NCBI GenBank assembly: GCA_023379935.1
Contig: JAMCPD010000007.1
Location: 1 to 54,986, forward strand
DNA length: 54,986 bases
Origin: Actinomycetota bacterium
GTDB lineage: Bacteria > Actinomycetota > Acidimicrobiia > Acidimicrobiales > JAMCPD01
Direction of reading: 5' to 3'
Position 1 is the stretch's first letter. Each line of letters opens with the position of its first letter. Of this stretch, positions 1 to 8,675 are shown one piece after another. The position numbers were made by a program, and so were the translations under genes. The notes under the pieces are model-generated. The model was given only the letters and a program-made list of their open reading frames with translations. It ran no database searches and was not told where the DNA came from.

Positions 1-2
1 CA

Positions 3-221
3 GAAGCTACCCATACTACCGGCGGTTACCTAACCGTATACCCCGCGGGTACTACAAGGCCTACAACTTCCAACCTGAACTTTATATCTACTTCTGGTTC
101 CGTACCTAACTTTGTTACGGTTGGATTACCGACAACCGGATCTAATGCAGGGAACATATCCATCTACAACCTTTGGGGAGATACCAACATAACGGTTGAT
201 GTGGTTGGTTATTACGGATAA
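3..221 (+). CDS. C-terminal end of a secreted/surface protein (partial)
   Basis: Only the last 72 codons are inside the window; the frame is open from base 3 to a TAA at 219-221. The peptide is rich in Thr, Gly, Ser and Asn, lacks charged clusters, and ends in NITVDVVGYYG. A VDVVGYY-like ending is common at the end of beta-sandwich domains in large exported actinobacterial proteins (family knowledge). This suggests an extracellular or cell-surface protein, but function cannot be assigned without the missing N-terminal part. It converges on the minus-strand tRNA-Phe gene only 4 bases downstream. Confidence 0.6.
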   Translation, partial: EATHTTGGYLTVYPAGTTRPTTSNLNFISTSGSVPNFVTVGLPTTGSNAGNISIYNLWGDTNITVDVVGYYG

Positions 222-225
222 AAAG

Positions 226-298
226 TGGTCAGGACCGGAATCGATCCGGTGACCTCACGGTTTTCAGCCGCGCGCTCTACCAACTGAGCTACCTGACC
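226..298 (-). tRNA. tRNA-Phe(GAA)
   Basis: On the minus strand a 7-bp acceptor stem (GGTCAGG/CCTGACC), a D arm, an anticodon loop CTGAAAA with anticodon GAA, and a TpsiC arm fold as a complete cloverleaf. It is the last of three tRNA genes read in the order Glu, Asp, Phe. CCA is not fully encoded. Confidence 0.95.
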
Positions 299-327
299 CA
301 TATAGGTTTTTATATTATCACAAAATG

Positions 328-402
328 CGGACCTGACGGGATTTGAACCCGCGACCTCCGGCTTGACAGGCCAGCGTGCACTCCAGGCTGCACTACAGGT
401 CC
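328..402 (-). tRNA. tRNA-Asp(GTC)
   Basis: Minus-strand cloverleaf with acceptor GGACCTG/CAGGTCC, anticodon stem CTGGC/GCCGG and loop CTGTCAA, giving anticodon GTC. It is the middle gene of the Glu-Asp-Phe cluster, a tRNA grouping seen in many actinobacteria. Confidence 0.95.
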
Positions 403-497
403 TTAACTTAGCTTTTATACTTGTCATGAACTTATTCTTTAACTCTAAACAACTCTACCACTTATTGTAAAACAACAATTTCACAATAAGCTTATAG

Positions 498-570
498 CAC
501 CCCCAACGGGATTTGAACCCGTGCCGCCGCCTTGAAGGGGCGGTGTCCTAGTCCGCTAGACGATGGGGGC
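498..570 (-). tRNA. tRNA-Glu(TTC)
   Basis: Minus-strand cloverleaf with acceptor GCCCCCA pairing TGGGGGT (a G-U first pair), anticodon stem CCGCC/GGCGG and loop CCTTCAA, giving anticodon TTC. It is the first gene of the three-tRNA cluster. The roughly 95 bases between it and tRNA-Asp hold nothing recognisable. Confidence 0.95.
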
Positions 571-622
571 ATAGTTATCTCATGATATCATATATCTGGT
601 TTGGCTGTCTTCCTTGATATCA

Positions 623-1915
623 TTAGCAGTCCCGCACATCTTTTTCACACCAGGACCAGGTAGTGTGTCCAGGTTGGTCGTGTATTTCAATGCCAAGTTC
701 AATGAGACGGTTTCGTATATTATCAGCTTCTTGCCAACATTGCTCTTTTCTTACTTTATCCCGTAATGCAACCAGGTAATCAATCAAAGGTGTCATGGTT
801 TCTATTGGATTTTGAAATGCCGCCAAAGCCAGTTTAGTCAATTCAACTATCATGTTACGCAGAGCTGTTCTGGCTTGATCTATGTTGTCAGACTGCAGGG
901 TATCTGTTGACCACATATGCAGTTGTTCTTCCAGTGAAAGAACTGTTTTCAGCATACCGTTTAAGTTTTTAGAGGCCAGCTCGTTGTAGAAAGAGTTTTC
1001 ATGTTCACCAACCATATCCAGCATGGGGGAGGAAGCAAGAGGGGAATCGGCAAGAGGGGAGGAAGGAAGTAACGTTTCTGCGGTTGTGTCTGTTTTTGTA
1101 GTTGATTTAGTACTCAATGAAGCGGCTATTTCGTTGAGTTGTGATATTTCCAAGACAGTACCTGACGCAAAAGTTTTTGATACTCCTTTATAGCGTATTG
1201 TAAGCATGCCGTTGCCGTCAACACTCACCGTTGAACTGTCAAGATCAAATATGCAAGCTGTATGCTCATCTATCCCTATGATATAGCTATCATCAGCCAG
1301 CTGGTTTTCCATGATGCCAAGGCGCCGTTCGCCCAAGTAACAGTACCTTGTATCATGATTTCCGCCCTCGGCGTTGTTGTAATGAGGGATGACAGAAGCG
1401 TTGATCCCCATAATCTTCAGTAGATTTAAGCCCTCCAACCAATAGGGATCGGTTCCCACCTTGTATATTTCGTATACAGGTACTGTGAATTGACCTAATG
1501 TCAATGCTGCAGCACTGGCAAATGTAATTGCACCGCCGTGAGTAAGTTTTTTAGCAAGTAGCTTTGGTACGGCAGTGTTCTCCCAATAGCGTAGCGCATA
1601 AGAAGGACTGCCGGGACCTGAAAATACAAGAGAGGCTTGTGAAAGCAGGTTGGTCGCTTGTTGAGCGATTATGGGATCTCCGCTATCAAGGCAGGCTTTT
1701 TCCATCTCAACTCCTATGCTTTGGCGAAAGTAAGTAATGATTTTTACCGTTACGTGCTCGACATTTTCTTGAAACCCAAAAGGCGTCGTTAGAAGTACGC
1801 ATTTTGGGCTTGAAATACCCGAAGAGCGTATGCGTGAAATAATATCTTTTTGCACCTTCACCATGGTAGGGCTTGTTTCACCTGAACCTATGATAGTTAG
1901 TAAACGAATACTCAC
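623..1915 (-). CDS. Peptidase S51-like (class I glutamine amidotransferase-like) protein fused to a CysS-type C-terminal domain
   Basis: This is a 430-residue protein with a GTG start. Residues 1 to about 260 look like the cyanophycinase/PepE (S51) fold: an N-terminal IIGSGE strand, SLVFSGPGSPSYAL, a nucleophile-elbow-like FASAAAL segment near residue 135, and later IPHYNN and GIDEHTA histidines. A low-complexity Ser/Thr linker follows at about 270-300. It contains SPLADSPLASSP, encoded by a 15-bp tandem duplication (1035-1064). The last ~60 residues (EADNIRNRLIELGIEIHDQP...TTW) strongly resemble the C-terminal anticodon-side domain of cysteinyl-tRNA synthetase, without any HIGH/KMSKS catalytic domain. 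The gene is divergent from ctaB. The substrate is unknown; a role linked to tRNA or small peptides is speculation. Confidence 0.7.
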   Translation of the reverse strand: MSIRLLTIIGSGETSPTMVKVQKDIISRIRSSGISSPKCVLLTTPFGFQENVEHVTVKIITYFRQSIGVEMEKACLDSGDPIIAQQATNLLSQASLVFSGPGSPSYALRYWENTAVPKLLAKKLTHGGAITFASAAALTLGQFTVPVYEIYKVGTDPYWLEGLNLLKIMGINASVIPHYNNAEGGNHDTRYCYLGERRLGIMENQLADDSYIIGIDEHTACIFDLDSSTVSVDGNGMLTIRYKGVSKTFASGTVLEISQLNEIAASLSTKSTTKTDTTAETLLPSSPLADSPLASSPMLDMVGEHENSFYNELASKNLNGMLKTVLSLEEQLHMWSTDTLQSDNIDQARTALRNMIVELTKLALAAFQNPIETMTPLIDYLVALRDKVRKEQCWQEADNIRNRLIELGIEIHDQPGHTTWSWCEKDVRDC

Positions 1916-2019
1916 TAGAGCCTATCTTTGTTTATAACAGTACATAGTTGATGATGCTATTGTATTTGATAGTGATATTGAGCCAAAGAAGGTCATACAT
2001 AAAGTCTAGGGCTTTAAGT

Positions 2020-2910
2020 GTGACGTCAACCAAATTTGTATTGCATCTCAAAGAATATGTTAAGTTGACCAAACCGCGTATTATTGAACTGCTGCTCATA
2101 ACTACAGTACCTATAATGATAGTAGCTAAAAATGGCTTACCTCCTTTATCTCTGATGCTTTATACAGTTTTGGGTGGTGCGATGGCAGCAGGCGGTGCCA
2201 ATGTCTTCAACATGTATTTAGACCGTGATATAGACACTATTATGGAACGCACAAAAAATCGTCCTCTTCCTCGCGGTGCGGTTACCGCTGGCGAAGCAGT
2301 TTGGCTGGGGCTTGTCTTGGAGACTGCCGCCTTTATGCTTCTATGGCTCACAGTCAATCTACTGAGTGCAGTGCTGTCTTTAGGAGCGGGGCTGTTTTAT
2401 GTATTGGTGTATACTCTGTTGTTAAAACGTCATTCAGCCCAAAATATAGTTATAGGAGGAGCTGCGGGCGCAGTTCCAGCATTAGTAGGTTGGGCGGCTG
2501 TTGACGATAAGCTGAGCCTTGCCGCCTTGATGGCCTTTGCGATCGTGTTCTTTTGGACACCCGTGCATTTTTGGGCGCTTGCAATCCGTTACAAAGATGA
2601 TTACTCTTTAGCCAACATACCAATGTTGCCCGTGCATAGTTCTATTCTGGCTACAACTGTTCAAATGGCGGTTTATGCCCTACTGACATGGGCTTCTTCG
2701 ATAGCTTTTGGAGTTATGGCACATCTTGGTCTTATCTACTTTCTAACTGCGTTAGTGCTTGGAGCTTTGTTGACAGCCTATTCACTGGTTGGTATATACA
2801 GGTGTTCAGCCCGGTTTGCAATGCGTTTGTTTGGTTATTCAATCACCTATTTAACGTTGTTATTTGTTCAAATGGCGGTTGATGTGTTCATAAAAATCCG
2901 TCCCTTATGA
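2020..2910 (+). CDS. ctaB: Protoheme IX farnesyltransferase (heme O synthase)
   Basis: Integral membrane prenyltransferase that adds a farnesyl group to heme B to make heme O for terminal oxidases. The first Asp-rich motif NMYLDRDID is followed by MERTKNRPLPRG, and the second catalytic region reads HFWALAIRYKDDY; both are diagnostic of CtaB/UbiA enzymes. Seven to nine hydrophobic segments span the rest. The frame is open to an ATG at 1948, but that adds a spurious hydrophobic leader. I prefer the GTG at 2020 because the family typically begins shortly before YVKLTKPRI; neither start has a strong Shine-Dalgarno. It ends 5 bases before a convergent ABC exporter, a neighbour also found near ctaB/ctaA in mycobacteria. 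Confidence 0.93.
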   Translation: MTSTKFVLHLKEYVKLTKPRIIELLLITTVPIMIVAKNGLPPLSLMLYTVLGGAMAAGGANVFNMYLDRDIDTIMERTKNRPLPRGAVTAGEAVWLGLVLETAAFMLLWLTVNLLSAVLSLGAGLFYVLVYTLLLKRHSAQNIVIGGAAGAVPALVGWAAVDDKLSLAALMAFAIVFFWTPVHFWALAIRYKDDYSLANIPMLPVHSSILATTVQMAVYALLTWASSIAFGVMAHLGLIYFLTALVLGALLTAYSLVGIYRCSARFAMRLFGYSITYLTLLFVQMAVDVFIKIRPL

Positions 2911-2915
2911 TCCGA

Positions 2916-3650
2916 CTACTCCCATGACCATGTTCGTACAGCGACAATAGGGATAATTATTGCCCATAAAATCAAGACTATCCATTGTGTTTCCCACGCG
3001 ATACGGCTTTTTGTCAAGACTGTTACCAACAGTTGAACCAGTTGGTAGGAGGGTAACAGTTTGGAAAATGGTTGTATGGCATCTGGCAGTTTTTGAACGG
3101 GTATCATTATTCCGCCTAAAAGTAAAAATACGAAATACAACCCGTTACATGCAGCCAAATTTATTTCCGCTTTCAACGTTCCCGCCATGAGCAGCCCTAT
3201 GCCGGTAAAAACTATGGTCCCCAGTATAAGAACAACCGCCACATCCCCAAACCCTTGCCAAGAGCTTAATTCAGGATGCCAGCCCAAACCGAGTGCTATG
3301 GGAATTAAAATAATCAGCTGGAGCAACTCTATAGTTAACGTTGTTATTATCTTAGCGGACAATAAGCGAAAAACCCCAAGCGGAGTCGCTTGAAAGCGTT
3401 TAAGTACTCCGTAGCTCCTTTCAAAGCCCGTTGCGATACCAAGGCTGACCATAGAAGTTGAGATGACTGCCAATATCAAGATAGCCGGTGCTAAAAAATC
3501 AATAGGGTGTTTAGCGGTGGATGGCAGAACTTTTGTGGTGGAGAAAAACAGTAAAAATCCAACGGGTATGAGCAGGTTTATCAACAGGGATTCTCCTCTT
3601 CGCATCATAAGAGTTAATTCAATACGTACTTGAGCGACAAGAGCCTTCAT
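2916..3650 (-). CDS. ABC-2 type transporter permease
   Basis: This 244-residue membrane protein has six predicted hydrophobic segments, including a first helix around residues 21-38 and a C-terminal helix at about 222-238. The architecture matches ABC-2 export permeases. Its start overlaps the stop of the upstream ATPase gene by 4 bases (ATGA), so the two are translationally coupled and very likely form one exporter. In mycobacteria a similar permease/ATPase pair lies near heme A/O synthesis genes, which makes a link to heme or oxidase assembly plausible but unproven. Confidence 0.85.
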   Translation of the reverse strand: MKALVAQVRIELTLMMRRGESLLINLLIPVGFLLFFSTTKVLPSTAKHPIDFLAPAILILAVISTSMVSLGIATGFERSYGVLKRFQATPLGVFRLLSAKIITTLTIELLQLIILIPIALGLGWHPELSSWQGFGDVAVVLILGTIVFTGIGLLMAGTLKAEINLAACNGLYFVFLLLGGIMIPVQKLPDAIQPFSKLLPSYQLVQLLVTVLTKSRIAWETQWIVLILWAIIIPIVAVRTWSWE

Positions 3651-4627
3651 CTGTCTGTACGGTTCTTTGTATTGGTGGAAGTGGGTGGGGGAGGTTTGAC
3701 ATCCGAAGGTTCAGCCAGCTGTAAGAATATCTCTTCAAGACTGGCGCTTCCCGTATCGAGCCGTTCCAGCAATAAGTTATGTTTCGCCATCCATCCGGTC
3801 AACTCTGAAATCAGAAAAGGAGTAGGTTCACAGCTTAGGAGGTACTCATTGGGTGATCTGTGTTCAACTGCTGTTTTAAGCTGTGATCCGAGAGCATTTG
3901 TATCAAATGGCTGTGAAACCACAAAACTGATTTGCCGCTTGGAATAAAGGCTCTTCAATTCTTTTAAAGTTCCGTTGGCAACCAGCTTACCGTTGTCGAT
4001 CAAAACTATAGTATCCGCCATTCTCTCTGCTTCATCCAGTTCATGTGTGGTTACCACCACACATCTGTTCTTCTCTTTAAGACCTTTTATTATTTCGCGA
4101 ATTTGAGTACGTCCCTGAGGGTCAACACCCGCGGTTGGTTCATCTAAAAATATCACTTGTGGGTCCGGTATTAAAGCCAATCCAAGCGAAAGGCGTTGTT
4201 TTTCACCGCCTGATAAGTGCCTATAGCTTACCTTTTCTACTTTTCTAAGTCCGACTGTGTCAAGTAACTGATCTATATTTTTCGGGTTTTGATAAAAACT
4301 GCCGAAAAGCCTTAGCGCTTCCTTAACAGTTATTCCCGGGTAAATACCGCCTTGTTGGAGCATGATGCCGATCAAAGGGGCCAACTTTGCTTTATCGGAT
4401 ATGGGGTTTAGTCCTAAGACTTTTACCTCTCCAGAGGTGGGCATTTTGTAACCTTCCAGGGTTTCAACGGTTGTTGTTTTTCCTGCTCCGTTGGCACCCA
4501 ACAGAGCGGTTACCTCTCCTTTAGCGGCTGTAAAGGAGAGGTTGTTTACCGCGACAGTTTTCTTGTAGCAGACGACTAAACTGTTTACAAAGATAGCATC
4601 GTTGTTTTCATTTTCCATTTTATTCAT
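3647..4627 (-). CDS. ABC transporter ATP-binding protein
   Basis: This 326-residue nucleotide-binding subunit carries Walker A LLGANGAGKTTT near residues 41-52, the signature LSGGEKQRLSLGL, Walker B VIFLDEPTAGVDP and the H-loop VTTHELDEAE. The roughly 100-residue C-terminal extension is typical of DrrA/NatA-like exporters of the ABC-2 class. It ends in a Pro/Thr-rich tail (PPPPTSTNTKN). It is the first gene of a two-gene unit with the permease. The intergenic space to the divergent serS is only 45 bases, so both promoters must be compressed there. The transported substrate is unknown. Confidence 0.9.
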   Translation of the reverse strand: MNKMENENNDAIFVNSLVVCYKKTVAVNNLSFTAAKGEVTALLGANGAGKTTTVETLEGYKMPTSGEVKVLGLNPISDKAKLAPLIGIMLQQGGIYPGITVKEALRLFGSFYQNPKNIDQLLDTVGLRKVEKVSYRHLSGGEKQRLSLGLALIPDPQVIFLDEPTAGVDPQGRTQIREIIKGLKEKNRCVVVTTHELDEAERMADTIVLIDNGKLVANGTLKELKSLYSKRQISFVVSQPFDTNALGSQLKTAVEHRSPNEYLLSCEPTPFLISELTGWMAKHNLLLERLDTGSASLEEIFLQLAEPSDVKPPPPTSTNTKNRTDR

Positions 4628-4672
4628 AATTATTACAAACCGGTTCTTCTGCTAGAATAGCGTTTCAATGCA

Positions 4673-5953
4673 ATGATTGACATTCGCTTACTCAGAGAAG
4701 ATTTTAATACTACGAAAACTGCTTTACAAAGGCGCGGTGTTGAAACTGCCGATATAGACCGGTTGGTATTTTTGGATGAAAAGCATCGTCGCTTTACTGC
4801 CAGACGAGATCAACTGCGTTCAGAAATAAAAAAGCTGTCTGCTCAGATATCCGCTTTGCGCCGGAGCGACAAAGGTGAAACGGTCGACCAGCTCACCGCC
4901 AAAAGCAAAAGTCTGAGCAATGAAGAAAAAGCAGTATCGGCACAGGCTGAATCTGTCAATTCAGAGCTGAGAAGTTTATTGCTCATTCTTCCGAATCTTC
5001 CCGACCCGGATTGTCCTGATGGGTTGACGGCGGAATCAAATGTTATAATTCGCTCTTACCCTACCAGGTTGCCGGAATATCCACTACACCAAAGAGTGCC
5101 TCATTGGGATATAGGCAAGGAGTTGGACATATTGGATATGGAGCGCGGAGCAAAGCTGTCCGGTTCTATGTTCCCGCTCTATAAAGGTATGGGTGCGGCT
5201 TTGGTGCGCGCTCTTACCTCTTTTGCGCTTGATTTACATGCCGATACTTTTACAGAAATACAACCTCCCACCTTGGTTAGGACTCAAACAATGATGGGAT
5301 CCGGGCATTTACCGAAGTTTTCTGATGAAGCTTATCAAGTTGAACGAGATGATTTATGGGCTATACCGACTGCTGAAGTTCCCCTGACTTCAATGTTTGC
5401 AGATGAAATTTTAGAACAGTCCGATTTACCTATTTTGTTAACTGCTCATACGCCTTGTTTTCGCAGAGAAGCGGGTGCTGCCGGCTCAAAAACACGCGGG
5501 CTTTTAAGGTTACACGAATTCAATAAAGTTGAGTTGTTTGGATATGTAACCCAAGATCAAGCCGCAGATGTGCATTCAGATATGCTGAGGAGAGCCGAAG
5601 AGTTATGCAAGAAGTTGGGTCTCAGTTATAGAGTACTCGACTTATGTGCAGGCGACATGGGTCTTTCCGCAAAACGTACTTATGATGTTGAAGTGTATGC
5701 GCCGGGCTGTGACCAGTGGTTGGAGGTATCCTCTGTCTCGTGGTGTGGGGACTACCAGGCTCGTAGGGCGAATATACGTTATAGATCAGCCGATCGTGTT
5801 AATCAGTTTGTACATACATTAAACGGTTCCGCGCTGGCGTGGCCCAGAATATGGGCAGCATTGGTTGAAACATATCGCTTAGAGGATGGTTCTGTTGAAA
5901 TCCCGCAGTGCTTACAACACTATATGAGAGGTGTTGGCAGAATCACAAAGTAG
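4673..5953 (+). CDS. serS: Seryl-tRNA synthetase
   Basis: Class II aminoacyl-tRNA synthetase that charges tRNA-Ser. The 426 residues are family length. Residues ~25-105 form the long helical tRNA-binding arm (charged, coiled-coil-like). Motif 2 appears as CFRREAGAAGSKTRGLLRLHEF-like sequence near residue 265, and motif 3 as LNGSALAWPRIWAALVE near 388. The start MIDIRLLREDF is the usual N-terminus of the family. Two tRNA-Ser genes lie in the same window near 38.4 and 39.1 kb. Confidence 0.97.
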   Translation: MIDIRLLREDFNTTKTALQRRGVETADIDRLVFLDEKHRRFTARRDQLRSEIKKLSAQISALRRSDKGETVDQLTAKSKSLSNEEKAVSAQAESVNSELRSLLLILPNLPDPDCPDGLTAESNVIIRSYPTRLPEYPLHQRVPHWDIGKELDILDMERGAKLSGSMFPLYKGMGAALVRALTSFALDLHADTFTEIQPPTLVRTQTMMGSGHLPKFSDEAYQVERDDLWAIPTAEVPLTSMFADEILEQSDLPILLTAHTPCFRREAGAAGSKTRGLLRLHEFNKVELFGYVTQDQAADVHSDMLRRAEELCKKLGLSYRVLDLCAGDMGLSAKRTYDVEVYAPGCDQWLEVSSVSWCGDYQARRANIRYRSADRVNQFVHTLNGSALAWPRIWAALVETYRLEDGSVEIPQCLQHYMRGVGRITK

Positions 5954-5968
5954 AATCCAAGAGAATAT

Positions 5969-6751
5969 TTAGTGGGTTTTGATCTGACCCGGGGAACCCG
6001 TTTTTTCAAAACGATATCCGACGCCTCGAATAGTCGTTATGAGGACAGGCTTTGAGGCATTCTTTTCTACTTTTGATCTAAGTCTTTTTATATGAACATC
6101 TAAGGTTTTTGTATCCCCAACATAATCGGAACCCCAAACCCGATCAATGAGGATCTCGCGTGTCAATACACGTCCCGAGTTTGACATTAATATTTCCAAT
6201 AGTTCGAACTCCTTGAGGGGGAGTTGAACTTTTCGTCCTGATACGGTAACTTGATGTTGCAATGGATCCAGCTTGACGTTGTTTACTTCCAAGATCCCGG
6301 CTGTACTATCATAGACTGGTGCGTTGCCAAGTGAACCGACGGCATTATTGTAAGTATCAGTGCGGTTTGAACTCCTACGTAGCAAAGCTCTTATACGTGC
6401 CAGCAGCTCTCTCAACTTGAAGGGTTTCGTCACATAGTCGTCAGCTCCCACTTCGAGTCCGATTATGGTATCAATCTCCTCACTTTTGGCCGTTACCATT
6501 ATGATCGGCACATCTGAATACTTCCGTATTTTTTTACAAACATCTATTCCCGATACTCTTGGCAGCATTACGTCCAGCAACACAAGATCAGGCTTGGCAG
6601 ACTCAAAAAGGGTTAATGCTTCGCTTCCGTCACGAGCCACTGTTACTTTGTACCCTTCTTTGCTTAGACCCACAACCAAGGCATCCACAAAAGACTCTTC
6701 GTCTTCCACCAACAACACTGATACTTGTTGTTCGAGTGTCATATTTTTCAT
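5969..6751 (-). CDS. OmpR-family response regulator (RegX3/PhoP-like)
   Basis: This is a 260-residue DNA-binding response regulator. The receiver domain has the acidic pocket E16-D17-E18, the phosphoacceptor D60 in LVLLDVMLP, T87 and K109 in YVTKPF. A winged-helix DNA-binding domain covers about residues 160-252 (LPLKEFELLEILMSNSGRVLTREILIDRVWG, IRGVGYRFE). A linker of about 35 residues separates them, longer than usual. It overlaps the upstream histidine kinase gene by 4 bases. With a PhoU gene elsewhere in the window, phosphate-starvation control in the style of SenX3-RegX3 is the best guess, from family similarity only. Confidence 0.9.
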   Translation of the reverse strand: MKNMTLEQQVSVLLVEDEESFVDALVVGLSKEGYKVTVARDGSEALTLFESAKPDLVLLDVMLPRVSGIDVCKKIRKYSDVPIIMVTAKSEEIDTIIGLEVGADDYVTKPFKLRELLARIRALLRRSSNRTDTYNNAVGSLGNAPVYDSTAGILEVNNVKLDPLQHQVTVSGRKVQLPLKEFELLEILMSNSGRVLTREILIDRVWGSDYVGDTKTLDVHIKRLRSKVEKNASKPVLITTIRGVGYRFEKTGSPGQIKTH

Positions 6752-8127
6752 CCGGCCCTACCCGGTTCATAAGGCCCCGGTTCATAAGGCCCCGTTTCAT
6801 CCGGTTCTGTTGGTATGGTTTCAAGTTGTAACGGTTGGCTTTTATCTGTGTCAAACAAAGGAGTAGTCTCGGGGTAGGTGCCCAGTACTTGTTGTAACGG
6901 CAGTATAAGGGTGAATACGGTTCCTTCGCCTTCTCTTGAGGTGACCTCTACTTTTCCCTGGTGGTTGTTGATTACGTGACGCACAATTGAAAGTCCCAAC
7001 CCCGTTCCTCCGGTGTCACGGCTTCTACCACGATCAACTCTGTAAAATCGTTCAAAAATACGATCAAGGTCGTTGTTCGGAATGCCTATTCCGTAATCTT
7101 GAACTTTGATTGCAACTGTTGATGTTGCAAGTTCAGTTTGGACTTCGACCTTATTGTCGTCATAGGAGTACTTAACCGCATTATCTAAGATATTATATAT
7201 TGCGGAAACCAGTTGACGTTTTTCCGCCATAACCGTTACGGGTTGAAGCGGTTTTATGACTTCAACTGTTATCCGATGTTGTTCAGCTACTTCGTGAACC
7301 CGTTCGATAGCCTCTTCGATTACCGTCTGTATCAACACGGGCTCTTTGGAGGGTGATTCTTGCGATTCAATACGGCTTAGGTCTAACAAATCATCGATTA
7401 TCCTTCCTACCCTGAATGCTTCTTTGTGAACCCTGTCTGCTAAGCGCTGAATAATGGCCGGGTCATTTTCCGTAATTAATGTTTCTGCCAAAAGTCCCAA
7501 AGCTCCTATGGGGGTTTTCAGTTCGTGGCTGACATTTGCCACGAAGTCTTTGCGCATCTCTTCAAGTCTTCTCCAATGGGAAATGTCTTCTATGGTTGAC
7601 ATTACACCTAAGCTTCGGTGCCCGTCATCAATTAACTTTGAGCTGACCAACAATGTTTTACGCGGCGGACCATATAGCTCAATAGTGCGTTGTGCCCAGG
7701 ACTGTTTTTGGGCTAATGCCATTACCTCTTCCAAGGTTTGGATTGCCAACACTTCACTGTGATGGCTGTCCATAAGAGATTGAGCTTGGTGGTTGCGAAA
7801 GACAACGAGATTATGATCATCACAGATGACAACACCTTGGGGTAAGACATCTAAGGCTCTGCGTAGTCTGATGGCATCTGCACTGGCTTCGGTGACAGCT
7901 TGAGTGGCTATATCTGTAGCTCTTTCTAACTGTCCCAAGATAGGCTCAATTTTTGATGTACCTTCAAGATCAGGGTTGTCACCCAAGCGGATTATCAATG
8001 CGGTAAGACGGTGAGCGGTATCTTTTTTGCGAAAAGAACTTGTGATCGAAATTATGGTCAGTACGACTACTATGATCAGCAGGATTGCTATCGTAACAAC
8101 CATGGCGGTTACGGTGGTGAGGTGCAT
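6748..8127 (-). CDS. Sensor histidine kinase (SenX3/PhoR-like)
   Basis: Membrane histidine kinase of 459 residues, taking the ATG at 8127. That ATG is preceded by AGGA at a sensible distance; an upstream in-frame ATG at 8202 would put a long polar leader before the membrane helix. There is one N-terminal transmembrane helix (TVTAMVVTIAILLIIVVVL), then a PAS-like region. The H box is VANVSHELKTPIGALG, the N box YNILDNAVKYS, and the G boxes DYGIGIP and GGTGLGLSIV. No second membrane helix is seen, as in SenX3 and PhoR of actinobacteria. The C-terminal tail contains GPYEPGPYEPG, encoded by a 15-bp tandem duplication at 6764-6793. It partners the adjacent response regulator. Confidence 0.9.
   Translation of the reverse strand: MHLTTVTAMVVTIAILLIIVVVLTIISITSSFRKKDTAHRLTALIIRLGDNPDLEGTSKIEPILGQLERATDIATQAVTEASADAIRLRRALDVLPQGVVICDDHNLVVFRNHQAQSLMDSHHSEVLAIQTLEEVMALAQKQSWAQRTIELYGPPRKTLLVSSKLIDDGHRSLGVMSTIEDISHWRRLEEMRKDFVANVSHELKTPIGALGLLAETLITENDPAIIQRLADRVHKEAFRVGRIIDDLLDLSRIESQESPSKEPVLIQTVIEEAIERVHEVAEQHRITVEVIKPLQPVTVMAEKRQLVSAIYNILDNAVKYSYDDNKVEVQTELATSTVAIKVQDYGIGIPNNDLDRIFERFYRVDRGRSRDTGGTGLGLSIVRHVINNHQGKVEVTSREGEGTVFTLILPLQQVLGTYPETTPLFDTDKSQPLQLETIPTEPDETGPYEPGPYEPGRAG
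6764..6793. repeat. Two tandem copies of a 15-bp unit (GGTTCATAAGGCCCC)
   Basis: Two perfect adjacent 15-bp copies in the last codons of the histidine kinase gene. They keep the reading frame and duplicate the peptide GPYEP. This is one of several short tandem duplications in the window. Confidence 0.9.
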
Positions 8128-8263
8128 CAAGTCCTGCAACAACCTGTGAGATCGGATAATGGGTGAAAGTTGACAACGATAAAGTCCATTGTTAATTAGC
8201 ATGCCAGATTATGCATGAAGTATCCAGTATTTGTTTATTTATTAAATTTTTTTGATTGGACTA

Positions 8264-8292
8264 TTGACTTAATGTTTCTAAACATGTAATAT
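8264..8292 (+). promoter_or_regulatory. Sigma-70-type promoter of the type IV secretion operon
   Basis: TTGACT at 8264-8269 and TAATAT at 8287-8292 are separated by 17 bases, close to consensus. The surrounding 100 bases are very AT-rich. It lies 60 bases before the first gene of the conjugation-like operon, and AAAGGAGAT at 8332-8340 gives that gene a strong ribosome binding site. The divergent histidine kinase starts at 8127, so the shared upstream region is about 225 bases. Confidence 0.7.
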
Positions 8293-8351
8293 TATGAAAT
8301 ATAGTAAAAATCTATATAAACTATTAAAAATAAAGGAGATGATAAAGTCGT

Positions 8352-8645
8352 ATGGGAAACAAACTTGGATATTTGAATTTAACCCCGGATCCCACTATTT
8401 TGCCCGGAGGCCACCTGTTGCAACATCTGGCAAGCGGAATTGACGGATGGGCATTGGTTATATGCCTGTTGGGACTCGTAGTGGGGTCTGCTGCATGGGC
8501 GCTGGGGGTTCACTCTCAGAACTATCAAAATACTTATACCGGTAAGAAAACCGTACTGGTTTCAGGGCTGGCTGCCTTGGTAATTGGAGGTGCTCCGGCA
8601 ATCGTGAGTTTCTTTTATACCGCCGGTACCGGTATAAAACATTAA
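8352..8645 (+). CDS. Small two-helix membrane protein, VirB2/TrbC pilin-like (DUF6112-like)
   Basis: This 97-residue protein has two strong hydrophobic helices at about residues 32-52 and 67-88, joined by a short polar loop (HSQNYQNTYTGKK). Size, topology and position as first gene before a TrbL-like protein match the pilin-like small membrane proteins of actinobacterial conjugation loci. There is no obvious signal-peptide cleavage site. A strong AAAGGAG ribosome site precedes the ATG. It probably forms the pilus or channel subunit of the secretion system encoded downstream. The identification rests on topology and context more than on residue identity. Confidence 0.6.
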   Translation: MGNKLGYLNLTPDPTILPGGHLLQHLASGIDGWALVICLLGLVVGSAAWALGVHSQNYQNTYTGKKTVLVSGLAALVIGGAPAIVSFFYTAGTGIKH

Positions 8646-8675
8646 CCCGCCGGTTCAAGTGGGAGCAAATATCAG

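Noticed and set aside
212-427. 71-codon minus-strand frame over the tRNA cluster
   Set aside because: It runs through tRNA-Asp and tRNA-Phe; tRNA DNA gives chance frames, and no ribosome site is present.
1948-2019. Upstream ATG extension of ctaB
   Set aside because: It adds a non-family hydrophobic leader without ribosome site; GTG 2020 fits the family start.
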